Assembly: GCA_020852815.1 (NCBI GenBank)
Contig: JADZAN010000016.1
Coordinates: forward strand, 62,001 to 126,000
Source of the DNA: Gemmatimonadaceae bacterium
GTDB lineage: Bacteria; Gemmatimonadota; Gemmatimonadetes; Gemmatimonadales; Gemmatimonadaceae
Length of the DNA: 64,000 nucleotides
Direction of reading: 5' to 3'
Positions within the stretch are counted from its first letter, which is position 1. Each line of letters starts with the position of its first letter. The notes below the pieces were generated by a model that searched no databases, was not told the origin of the DNA, and saw only the letters and a list, made by a program, of their open reading frames with translations. A program made the translations under genes and the position numbers. This document shows, piece after piece, positions 57,599-64,000 of this stretch.

Positions 57599-58036
57599 AT
57601 GAGCAACTGGGACGACCAACTCAAGAAGATCGACAAGCAGCTCGAGTCGATCTCCGACGAAGCGCTCCTCCCCTCCAAGTCCGCCGCTACGCCGCAGGCA
57701 CGCGTGGAAGCGGTCGCCAAGCAGTCGGCCACCTCCACGCTGGGCGTGGCGCTGCGCCTGCTGCTGGCGGTCGCGCTGGGGGTGGGCATGGTCTTCTGGC
57801 CATACGAGGCGCGCTGCGGCGTTGGGCTGTTCGGCTACCTCGGCGCCACGGGGATCGTCGCCCTCTCGGGGGTCTGGACCTCGATCTGGACGTGGCGACA
57901 CCGCAGCGCCAAGGGACACATCCTCTCGCTCCTCCTCGTGTTCTGGGGGATGGTCCTGGCCGGGGTGGAAGTCCTCCCCCGAATCGGCTACGCCAAGCCG
58001 ACCCCCGACCACCCCACGGTCTGGATGTGCAACTAG
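57599..58036 (+). CDS. Small membrane protein of unknown function
   Basis: A 145-residue protein with a hydrophilic N-terminus (MSNWDDQLKKIDKQLESISD, a possible short coiled coil) and three hydrophobic spans (about residues 48-66, 74-92 and 103-122). The C-terminus holds Cys143 in TVWMCN. No family recognised. Start ATG 57599 lies at the end of the satellite. Occurs 58 bases before the aldehyde dehydrogenase start. Confidence 0.7.
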   Translation: MSNWDDQLKKIDKQLESISDEALLPSKSAATPQARVEAVAKQSATSTLGVALRLLLAVALGVGMVFWPYEARCGVGLFGYLGATGIVALSGVWTSIWTWRHRSAKGHILSLLLVFWGMVLAGVEVLPRIGYAKPTPDHPTVWMCN

Positions 58037-58094
58037 CAGGGCGCGGCGGCTAGCTTTCCGGCCTTCCCGCAATTTGCCCTCGCTTGCCTCCGCA

Positions 58095-59588
58095 ATGACC
58101 ACCGTCTTCAAGAACTTCATCGCCGGTCAGTGGGTTGCCCCCTCCACCGGTGACTACTTCGAGAATATCAATCCCGCCGATCACGGCGACGTGATTGGCC
58201 GCTTCCCGCGCTCCGGAAACGACGACGTGGAGCGCGCCGTCGCGTCGGCGCAGCGCGGCTTCGAGCTGTGGCGCCGAACGCCGGCCCCCCTGCGCGGCGA
58301 CGTCCTGCGGCGCGTGGGCGACCTGCTCGCCGCCCGCAAGGAGGAACTCGCGAACCTGATGACCCGCGAGATGGGGAAGCCGCTGGCAGAGACGCGCGGC
58401 GACGTGCAGGAAGGGATCGATACCGCCTACTACGCCGCCGTCGAGGGGCGCCGCCTCTTCGGGCACACCGTCCCCAGCGAGCTGCGCAACAAGTGGGCGA
58501 TGTCGTTCCGCCGCCCAATCGGCGTGGCCGGGATCGTGACGCCGTTCAACTTCCCGATGGCCATCCCCACCTGGAAGATGTTCCCGGCCCTGGTCTGCGG
58601 AAACGCCTGCGTCTTCAAGCCGGCGGAGGACGTTCCCCATACGGGAGCGGTCCTCCTGGAGATCATGCTCGAGGCGGGGCTCCCGCCAGAGGTGATCCAG
58701 CTGGTGCACGGCTTCGGCGAAACGGTCGGCGCCGCCATCGTGCGGCACCCCGAGGTCCCGCTGATCTCGTTCACGGGCTCCACCGAGACGGGCTCCAAGG
58801 TCGGCGAGACCTGCGGACGGATGCACAAGCGCCTCTCCCTCGAGATGGGGGGGAAGAACGCCCAGATCGTCCTCGACGACGCGGACCTCGAGCTGGCCCT
58901 CGACGGTGTGCTCTGGGGCGCCTTCGGGACGACCGGTCAGCGCTGCACCGCCACCTCGCGCCTCATTGTCCAGGGCGGGGTGCATGACCGACTGGTGGAC
59001 ATGCTCGTCGAACGGGTAAAGGGGCTCCGGCTGGGCGACGGGCGGCAACCCGGCACCGACGTGGGTCCGCTGATCCACGAGGAGTCGCTGCGAAAGGTCG
59101 AGCGCTACGTGCAGATCGGGCTCGATGAAGGGGCGCAGCTCGTCACCGGCGGGCGGCGCGCCACCGAGGGGGCGCTCGCCAAGGGGTTCTTCTTCCAGCC
59201 CACGATCTTTACCAATGTGCGCTCGGGGTCGCGCCTGGAGCAGGAAGAGATCTTCGGCCCTGTGCTCTCCGTGATCAAGGTCGAGACTCCGGAGGAGGCG
59301 TTCGCCGTCAACAACGACGTGAAGTACGGCCTCTCGTCGTCGCTCTACACGCGGAACGTGGAGCTGGCCTTCCGCGCCATGTCGGAGCTGGACAACGGCA
59401 TCACCTACGTGAACGCTCCCACGATCGGCGCCGAGGCGCACCTCCCGTTCGGCGGCGTGAAGCAGACGGGGAACGGACACCGCGAAGGGGGGTGGGAAGT
59501 GTACGAGTTCTATTCGGAAACGAAGGTCTGTTACGTGGATTACTCTGGTGCGCTGCAACGGGCGCAAATCGACACGTATTCGGGCTGA
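58095..59588 (+). CDS. NAD(P)-dependent aldehyde dehydrogenase
   Basis: A 497-residue enzyme that oxidises an aldehyde to the acid or semialdehyde to dicarboxylate. Landmarks: FNFPMAIPTWK (cofactor), FTGSTETGSKVG, catalytic Glu250 in EMGGKNA, nucleophile Cys284 in GTTGQRCTATSR, and EIFGPVLSVI and NAPTIGAEAHLPFGG near the C-terminus. Sequence style is closest to semialdehyde dehydrogenases of the ALDH superfamily (for example glyceraldehyde-3-P non-phosphorylating or aminoadipic-type), but the substrate cannot be given. Single gene; unrelated neighbours. Confidence 0.92.
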   Translation: MTTVFKNFIAGQWVAPSTGDYFENINPADHGDVIGRFPRSGNDDVERAVASAQRGFELWRRTPAPLRGDVLRRVGDLLAARKEELANLMTREMGKPLAETRGDVQEGIDTAYYAAVEGRRLFGHTVPSELRNKWAMSFRRPIGVAGIVTPFNFPMAIPTWKMFPALVCGNACVFKPAEDVPHTGAVLLEIMLEAGLPPEVIQLVHGFGETVGAAIVRHPEVPLISFTGSTETGSKVGETCGRMHKRLSLEMGGKNAQIVLDDADLELALDGVLWGAFGTTGQRCTATSRLIVQGGVHDRLVDMLVERVKGLRLGDGRQPGTDVGPLIHEESLRKVERYVQIGLDEGAQLVTGGRRATEGALAKGFFFQPTIFTNVRSGSRLEQEEIFGPVLSVIKVETPEEAFAVNNDVKYGLSSSLYTRNVELAFRAMSELDNGITYVNAPTIGAEAHLPFGGVKQTGNGHREGGWEVYEFYSETKVCYVDYSGALQRAQIDTYSG

Positions 59589-59698
59589 GCAGGAACGCGG
59601 TGCGGGTGCGGAAGTCGCTGAGCGATGGCTCCGGCTTCCCCCCGCGGTCCGTGCGGTTGCGGCCTCCATGCGCCGCGGGTTAATTGCCCCGAACTCCG

Positions 59699-60115
59699 AT
59701 GGTGTTGTCCTCCTCTGAACGAGACGACGTGGTCCAGCGCGTGGCGCGCAAGCTCACGCGGGGATCGGTGCGCCCGGAGGTCATCGCCGAGGCGGTGGAT
59801 CGAACGTTAGGCGCGCTAGCCGCGCGCATGGGACACGCGTCGCACCCCTCGCCGGCAACATCGAGTTGGGGCGAGGCGCCGCCCGACGGAGCCTCGGGCG
59901 TCGCGATGGTTGCCGCCGTCGGCGTCCCCGACCTGGCCTCACGCCTGCGCGCAGCGCTCGAGGGCGCGGGGCACTCGGTGGGGGCGATGGCAGCGGCGAC
60001 CGAAGGGCGTCACACCGTTGTCGCGCTGCCGTGGCCCTCGACCGACGCCGCGCAGCTGCGAGCCGTCGCCGAAACGCTCGGCGCGCGTTTCAGCTGGCGA
60101 GGAGACGTGCGATGA
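59699..60115 (+). CDS. Hypothetical protein coupled to lepB
   Basis: A 138-residue protein of unknown family. The N-terminal segment SERDDVVQRVARKLTRG looks like a small helical domain, followed by a long Ala/Gly/Ser/Pro-rich linker and a compact C-terminus (VGVPDLASRLRAALEGAG, then VALPWPSTDAAQLRAVAETL). No signal peptide. ATG 59699 was chosen over TTG 59684. Its stop overlaps the lepB start by ATGA. One TTA codon lies in CGTTAGG. Confidence 0.6.
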   Translation: MVLSSSERDDVVQRVARKLTRGSVRPEVIAEAVDRTLGALAARMGHASHPSPATSSWGEAPPDGASGVAMVAAVGVPDLASRLRAALEGAGHSVGAMAAATEGRHTVVALPWPSTDAAQLRAVAETLGARFSWRGDVR

Positions 60116-60990
60116 TCCAGCGCGCGAGCGTCGGGGCAACGACGCCAACCACGGCAGCGGCTGCACAACCGTCCACATCGATGGGTGCCGGGAACGGCGC
60201 GCTCTCCCCGGCGGCGCGCTCGACCGCCGCCAGCGAGGGGCGCGGCACCATCTCCCAGTGGGAACGTGACGCCGCGCTGGATCGCGTCAACACGTCGCGG
60301 CCGCGCGTCCTGCGCACCTTCTGGGAATGGGCCAAGTCGTTCCAACTCGCCGTCCTCCTCTTCCTGGTGATCCGCGCCTTCGTGGTCGAGGCGTTCAAGA
60401 TCCCAAGCGGGAGCATGGAGGGAACACTGCTCGTTGGTGACTTCCTGCTCGTGAACAAGATGGTGTACGGCGCCGAGGTCCCGTTCACCGGAAAGCGCCT
60501 CCCGGCGGTGCACCTCCCCGAGCGCGGCGACGTGATCGTCTTCCAATGGCCCGTCGACCCGACGAAGAACTTCGTCAAGCGGCTCGTCGGTGTTCCTGGC
60601 GACACGCTGCGCATGGAAGAAGGAGTCCTCTTCCGCAACGGTGTGCGGCTGCAGGAGTCGTACGTGCACCACTCCGACCCCGGGGCCGATCCTGCCGGTG
60701 AAGAGTTCCGCTGGCAGCGCGACTACCTCGTGAAGACCGCCGAGGCATCGATCGGTTATCATCCGTCGCGCAACAACTGGGGCCCGCTCGTGGTCCCGCT
60801 GGAGCACCTCTTCGTCCTCGGCGACAACCGCGACAACTCCCTCGATTCCCGCTACTGGGGATTCGTGCCCGACTCGCTGGTTCGGGGGCAGCCCATGGTG
60901 GTCTATTACAGCTACGTTCCCGATTCGTCGGCCCGCCTGGATTTCCTGACCCGCATTCGGTGGCATCGACTCGGCGACCGCGTGCGCTAG
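60112..60990 (+). CDS. lepB: Signal peptidase I
   Basis: LepB cleaves signal peptides at the outer face of the inner membrane. The 292-residue protein has an Ala/Thr-rich N-terminal tail of about 75 residues, one transmembrane helix (about residues 78-93), catalytic Ser101 in PSGSMEGTLLVGD, catalytic Lys156 in VKRLVGVPGD and the box D/E GDNRDNSLDSRYWG. It resembles the single-span signal peptidases of many Gram-negatives. The catalytic set is complete. Sigma factor gene follows after 96 bases. Confidence 0.95.
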   Translation: MIQRASVGATTPTTAAAAQPSTSMGAGNGALSPAARSTAASEGRGTISQWERDAALDRVNTSRPRVLRTFWEWAKSFQLAVLLFLVIRAFVVEAFKIPSGSMEGTLLVGDFLLVNKMVYGAEVPFTGKRLPAVHLPERGDVIVFQWPVDPTKNFVKRLVGVPGDTLRMEEGVLFRNGVRLQESYVHHSDPGADPAGEEFRWQRDYLVKTAEASIGYHPSRNNWGPLVVPLEHLFVLGDNRDNSLDSRYWGFVPDSLVRGQPMVVYYSYVPDSSARLDFLTRIRWHRLGDRVR

Positions 60991-61086
60991 CTTTTCCCAC
61001 GTCTCCTCCAGCACTTCCCGGTTCTTCCCCCAGACACTCCGGCTGACGCCCTGGCGTCCCCGGACCGCCGTTCACCAGGAGCCCAC

Positions 61087-61950
61087 GTGGCTGCCGGACG
61101 TATCGCATCCAAGAAGTCGTCGTTCGACGAAGGTTCGCTCGACCAGTACCTGCGCGACATCAGCGCGTATCCGCTCATTGCGCGCGAGGAGGAGGTGTTC
61201 CTCGCGCAGCGGATTCGCACCGGTGACCAGGACGCGCTGGACAAGCTGGTGCGCTCCAACCTGCGCTTCGTCGTCTCGGTCGCGAAGAAGTACCAGAACC
61301 AGGGGGTCTCGCTCTCGGACCTCATCAACGAGGGGAATCTCGGCCTCATTCGCGCGGCCCACAAATTCGACGAGACCAAGGGGATCAAGTTCATCTCGTA
61401 CGCGGTGTGGTGGATCCGCCAGGCGATCCTCCAGGCGCTGGCCGAACAGTCGCGCATCGTGCGCGTCCCGCTCAACCGCGCCGGCACGCTGCACCGCATC
61501 GGCAAGCGCGCCAACTCGCTGTTGCAGGAACTGGGGCGCGAGGCGACACACGCCGAGATCGCCGAGGGGATGGACATCACCGAAGAGGAAGTCGCCAAGA
61601 CGATGTCGATCTCGCAGGCGCACCTCTCGCTGGATGCGCCGCTGACGCCGGGCGAGGACAACAAGCTCCTCGACTACCTCCCCGACAACCTCAACCCGAC
61701 GCCCGACGAGCAGACGTTCGAGAAGGCGCTCACCGAGTCCATCGAGGAGGCGCTCTCGTCGCTCAAGGAGCGCGAGGCGAAGATCCTCCGCCTCTACTTC
61801 GGCCTGGACGGCGAGGAGCCGATGACGCTGGAGCAGATCGGCTCGTTGTTAGGCATCACCCGCGAGCGCGTGCGGCAGATCAAGGAGAAGGCACTGTCGC
61901 GGCTGCGGCACGTGTCGCGGGCGCGGGCCCTCGAGTCGTACCTTGGCTGA
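61087..61950 (+). CDS. Compact RpoD-family sigma factor
   Basis: A 287-residue sigma-70 family factor that lacks region 1.1 and the non-conserved region. It has region 1.2 (residues about 15-40, SLDQYLRDISAYPL), region 2 (LVRSNLRFVVSVAKKYQNQG, then WWIRQAILQAL), region 3 (VPLNRAGTLHRIGKRA) and region 4 (LKEREAKILRLYFGLDGE, then RVRQIKEKALSRLR). This size and content match the principal sigma factors of Bacteroidota and relatives or a group 2 factor. GTG start with AGGAG upstream. Whether it is the housekeeping sigma cannot be shown here. Confidence 0.93.
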   Translation: MAAGRIASKKSSFDEGSLDQYLRDISAYPLIAREEEVFLAQRIRTGDQDALDKLVRSNLRFVVSVAKKYQNQGVSLSDLINEGNLGLIRAAHKFDETKGIKFISYAVWWIRQAILQALAEQSRIVRVPLNRAGTLHRIGKRANSLLQELGREATHAEIAEGMDITEEEVAKTMSISQAHLSLDAPLTPGEDNKLLDYLPDNLNPTPDEQTFEKALTESIEEALSSLKEREAKILRLYFGLDGEEPMTLEQIGSLLGITRERVRQIKEKALSRLRHVSRARALESYLG

Positions 61951-62002
61951 AGGACGCACGGGGGAGGCGGGGCGGGGGACGGGCGATGTCCCGGCGACCG
62001 GG

Positions 62003-62419
62003 ATGGAGGGGTTGCGCGATGGCAACGAACACCTCGAGCTCTCGTTTGCTGGTTTCTCCCGCTTGTTTGTCCTCGCGGGGCGCGCGGTCACGCTGCGCTG
62101 CCCGCATTGCGGCAAGGGGCCCGTCCTCGTGAACTGGTTCCGCTTGCGCCCGGCGTGCGGCGCCTGCACTCGGCAGTTGGAGCGCGGCGAGCCGGACTAC
62201 TTCATCGGCGGGATGATGTTCAACCTGATCCTCGCCGAGCTGCTCTTTGCCGGGATCTTCGTCGCCGTCCTGGTGGTCATGTGGCCAACCGTCCCGTGGG
62301 ACGGGATCTCGATCGGTGCGCCGCTCGGGATCGCCATCGCCCCGATCCTCCTCTATCCCATCTCGAAGCTCGTCTGGCTCGCCTTCGACCTGGCGTTCCG
62401 GCCCGAGCGCGAGTCGTGA
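62003..62419 (+). CDS. DUF983 membrane protein
   Basis: A 138-residue membrane protein with an N-terminal zinc-ribbon-like pair CPHCGKG and CGAC, then PDYFIGGMMFNL leading into two to three hydrophobic helices (about residues 68-95 and 98-120), which is the DUF983 layout (related to the N-terminus of cytochrome-related membrane proteins). TTG 61943, overlapping the sigma gene end, is an alternative start; ATG 62003 gives a normal-length N-terminus. Function unknown in this family. Confidence 0.82.
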   Translation: MEGLRDGNEHLELSFAGFSRLFVLAGRAVTLRCPHCGKGPVLVNWFRLRPACGACTRQLERGEPDYFIGGMMFNLILAELLFAGIFVAVLVVMWPTVPWDGISIGAPLGIAIAPILLYPISKLVWLAFDLAFRPERES

Positions 62420-62484
62420 ACGGCACCCCGACCGGGGCCCGCCGGCACGCTCCCTGAACCGGTTGCACCGAACGACGCGTTCCC

Positions 62485-62985
62485 ATGGCCCAGCTCAATT
62501 CGTTCGACGTCACGACCGGCGTCGACCTGCAGGAAGTCGACAACGCCGTGAACCAGGCGGGAAAGGAGATCGCCACGCGCTACGACTTCAAGGGGTCGAA
62601 GGCGGCGATCGACTTCAACCGCACCGACGGGAAGCTCGTCCTCACCGCCGAGGACGACTTCAGGATGCGCGCACTCTTCGACATCCTGCAGAGCAAGCTG
62701 ATCAAGCGCGGCGTCCCGGTGAAGAACCTCGACGTTGGCGACACCAAGGAGGCCGGCGGCGACACGGTGCGCAAGGACATCGGGCTCAAGATGTCGCTCG
62801 ACTCCGAGACGGCGAAGAAGGTCTCCGCCGCCATCAAGGACGCCAAGCTCAAGAAGGTGCAGGCGGCCATCCAGGGTGACCAGGTGCGGGTCAGTTCGCC
62901 GTCGCGCGACGACTTGCAGCTGGCCATCGCCCTCCTGCGCTCCACCGACTTCGGCGTCGAGCTCAAGTTCGGCAACTACCGTTAG
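62485..62985 (+). CDS. yajQ: YajQ family nucleotide-binding protein
   Basis: YajQ proteins (166 residues here) are small cytoplasmic proteins of two tandem ferredoxin-like domains; in Xanthomonas and Pseudomonas they bind c-di-GMP or nucleotides and act as transcriptional co-factors. Signature blocks NSFDVTTGVDLQEVDNAVNQ, YDFKGSKAAIDF and DLQLAIALLRSTDF are conserved. The gene is the downstream neighbour of DUF983; the HD-GYP protein at 49451-50644 supports c-di-GMP signalling in this organism. The TAG stop lies in a CGTTAGG word. Confidence 0.93.
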   Translation: MAQLNSFDVTTGVDLQEVDNAVNQAGKEIATRYDFKGSKAAIDFNRTDGKLVLTAEDDFRMRALFDILQSKLIKRGVPVKNLDVGDTKEAGGDTVRKDIGLKMSLDSETAKKVSAAIKDAKLKKVQAAIQGDQVRVSSPSRDDLQLAIALLRSTDFGVELKFGNYR

Positions 62986-63099
62986 GCGCGCAGGCACGCG
63001 CCGTCGCGTGCCATCGCGCCTGTTCGCTCGCCCAATCGCCCGCTCGCTCGCTCGCCTGCACGCTGGCTCACCGCCCCCCGGCCTCGCCCCGCACGCCCC

Positions 63100-64000
63100 A
63101 TGTCGTCGCCCGTCTCGAGCGCCTTTGCCCCGCGTCGCATCGTCATCGGCGCCAACGCGCACGCGGAGCTCGCCGCCGCGCTCCTCGCCAAGCGCCCCGA
63201 CCTCGAGATCCGCGGCAACCGCTTCACCGACCTCACCCCCGCCGACCTGGCGTGGGGCCAAGCCTATGTCGGCTTCAAGCGCCCGCCGCTCCCAACCATG
63301 GGAAACATCCGCTGGGTGCACTGCACCGGCGCCGGCGTCGACTCGTGGCTCTATCCCGAGGAACTCCCGCGCGACATCCTGCTCACGCGCAGCAGCGAGT
63401 CGTTTGGGCCAATGATCGCCGAGTGGGCCGTGGCGCGTGCGCTCGCCTTCTCGCAACAACTGGTCGACCTGGCGCAGTGCCAGCGCCTGCACCGCTGGGC
63501 GCCGCGCGACCTCACGCTGCTGCGGGGGAGCAAGGCGGTGATCGTCGGGACGGGAGACGTGGGGACGGCATGTGCGCGCGTCTTCCACGCCCTCGGATGC
63601 CGCGTGTATGGCGTCTCGCGTTCTGGCGAAGGTGACGCATCGATCTTTGCCGCCATGGCACAAGTCTCGGCGCTCAAGGACATGGTGGCCATCGCCGACT
63701 GGCTTGTCGTCACGCTCCCGCTCACGTCGTCCACGCGCCGGCTCATCAACCGCGACGTGCTGGCCGCCTGTCGCGGCGCCGTGCTGATCAACGCCGGCCG
63801 CGGCGCCGTCATCGAGGAGTCGGCGCTCACCGAGGCGCTCGACCAGGGATGGCTCAAGGGGGCCGCGCTCGACGTCTTCGAGGTCGAGCCGCTCCCCGTC
63901 GACTCGCCGCTCTGGCAGGACACGCGCGTGATGGTCTCCCCGCACATCTCCGGCCTCACCACGGTGGACGGCGCCGCCGCCGGCTTCCTCGAATGCCTCG
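63100..64000 (+). CDS. D-isomer-specific 2-hydroxyacid dehydrogenase, 3' end cut off
   Basis: The frame opens at ATG 63100 and runs off the window after 300 codons. It has the NAD-binding Rossmann segment VIVGTGDVGTACARVF, the substrate-binding PLTSSTRRLINRDVL, the active-site Arg region INAGRGAVIEE, Glu in FEVEPLPVDSPLW and the catalytic His in SPHISG. The first 100 residues (NIRWVHCTGAGVDSWLYPEELP) match the group of glyoxylate/hydroxypyruvate-type or C-terminal-binding-protein-like reductases. Only the last part is missing. Substrate unknown. Confidence 0.9.
   Translation, partial: MSSPVSSAFAPRRIVIGANAHAELAAALLAKRPDLEIRGNRFTDLTPADLAWGQAYVGFKRPPLPTMGNIRWVHCTGAGVDSWLYPEELPRDILLTRSSESFGPMIAEWAVARALAFSQQLVDLAQCQRLHRWAPRDLTLLRGSKAVIVGTGDVGTACARVFHALGCRVYGVSRSGEGDASIFAAMAQVSALKDMVAIADWLVVTLPLTSSTRRLINRDVLAACRGAVLINAGRGAVIEESALTEALDQGWLKGAALDVFEVEPLPVDSPLWQDTRVMVSPHISGLTTVDGAAAGFLECL

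Overview
The window is a 64 kb piece of a very GC-rich bacterial chromosome (roughly 70% G+C by eye), densely packed with genes on both strands. The gene content points to a free-living Gram-negative-type bacterium with an outer membrane: a TolC-MacAB-like export operon, lipoprotein signals, lepB, MglA, several large sensor kinases, a compact RpoD-type sigma factor, a sigma-54 activator and a Ser/Thr kinase. The style (high GC, MglA, bacterial Ser/Thr kinase, many FtsX-type permeases, YcsG-like carrier, bacillithiol-type deacetylase) fits Gemmatimonadota best, but this is an inference; no rRNA or tRNA gene is present to settle it.

Layout. 1-5.9 kb (+): 3' end of mglA, then pgsA, cinA, grpE, dnaJ with a clear terminator, and a secreted glycerophosphodiesterase. 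5.9-7.1 kb: a gene-free region with about 2.5 copies of a 300 bp tandem repeat rich in hairpins. 7.1-12.7 kb (-): a tRNA thiolation pair (cysteine desulfurase, mnmA), an ABC-2 exporter coupled to a kynurenine formamidase, and a bacillithiol-type deacetylase. 12.8-21.6 kb (-): one long export operon, tolC - macA-like - ATPase - four FtsX/MacB permeases that fall into two tandem pairs. 21.8-23.4 kb (-): a secreted protein and a creatininase-family enzyme. 23.4-29.2 kb (+): a 1345-residue NtrY-like sensor kinase followed after 12 bases by a tandem pseudokinase-kinase protein. 29.2-43.2 kb: mixed single genes (AIM24, lipoprotein, dinB, acyl-CoA synthetase, TolB-like propeller, GNAT, quinone oxidoreductase, SulP, DinB-fold protein, second large sensor kinase). 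43.4-50.6 kb (+): MsbA-like ABC exporter, a YcsG-type NRAMP relative, and a translationally coupled HEAT-like / HD-GYP pair. 50.7-64 kb (mostly +): esterase, comM, extended larE, thpR with a histidine-rich insert, NtrX-like regulator, aldehyde dehydrogenase, lepB, sigma factor, DUF983, yajQ, and a hydroxyacid dehydrogenase cut by the window end.

Themes. Envelope export (two ABC export operons plus an MsbA-like pump), signalling (two large histidine kinases, an NtrX-like regulator, a pseudokinase-kinase, HD-GYP and YajQ suggesting c-di-GMP use) and small-molecule thiol/sulfur chemistry (IscS, MnmA, LarE, BshB1-like). Many genes overlap by ATGA or GTGA, so translational coupling is common.

The most unusual observations are: the 7-base word CGTTAGG/CCTAACG, found 28 times against about 6-7 expected from base composition, carrying most of the rare TTA leucine codons I noticed and several stop codons; the histidine kinase plus JAK-like tandem kinase module; the B-A-B-A permease quartet; a shared N-terminal domain in the adjacent HEAT-like and HD-GYP proteins; and several hairpin/satellite repeat families, one of which supplies the end of a regulator gene.
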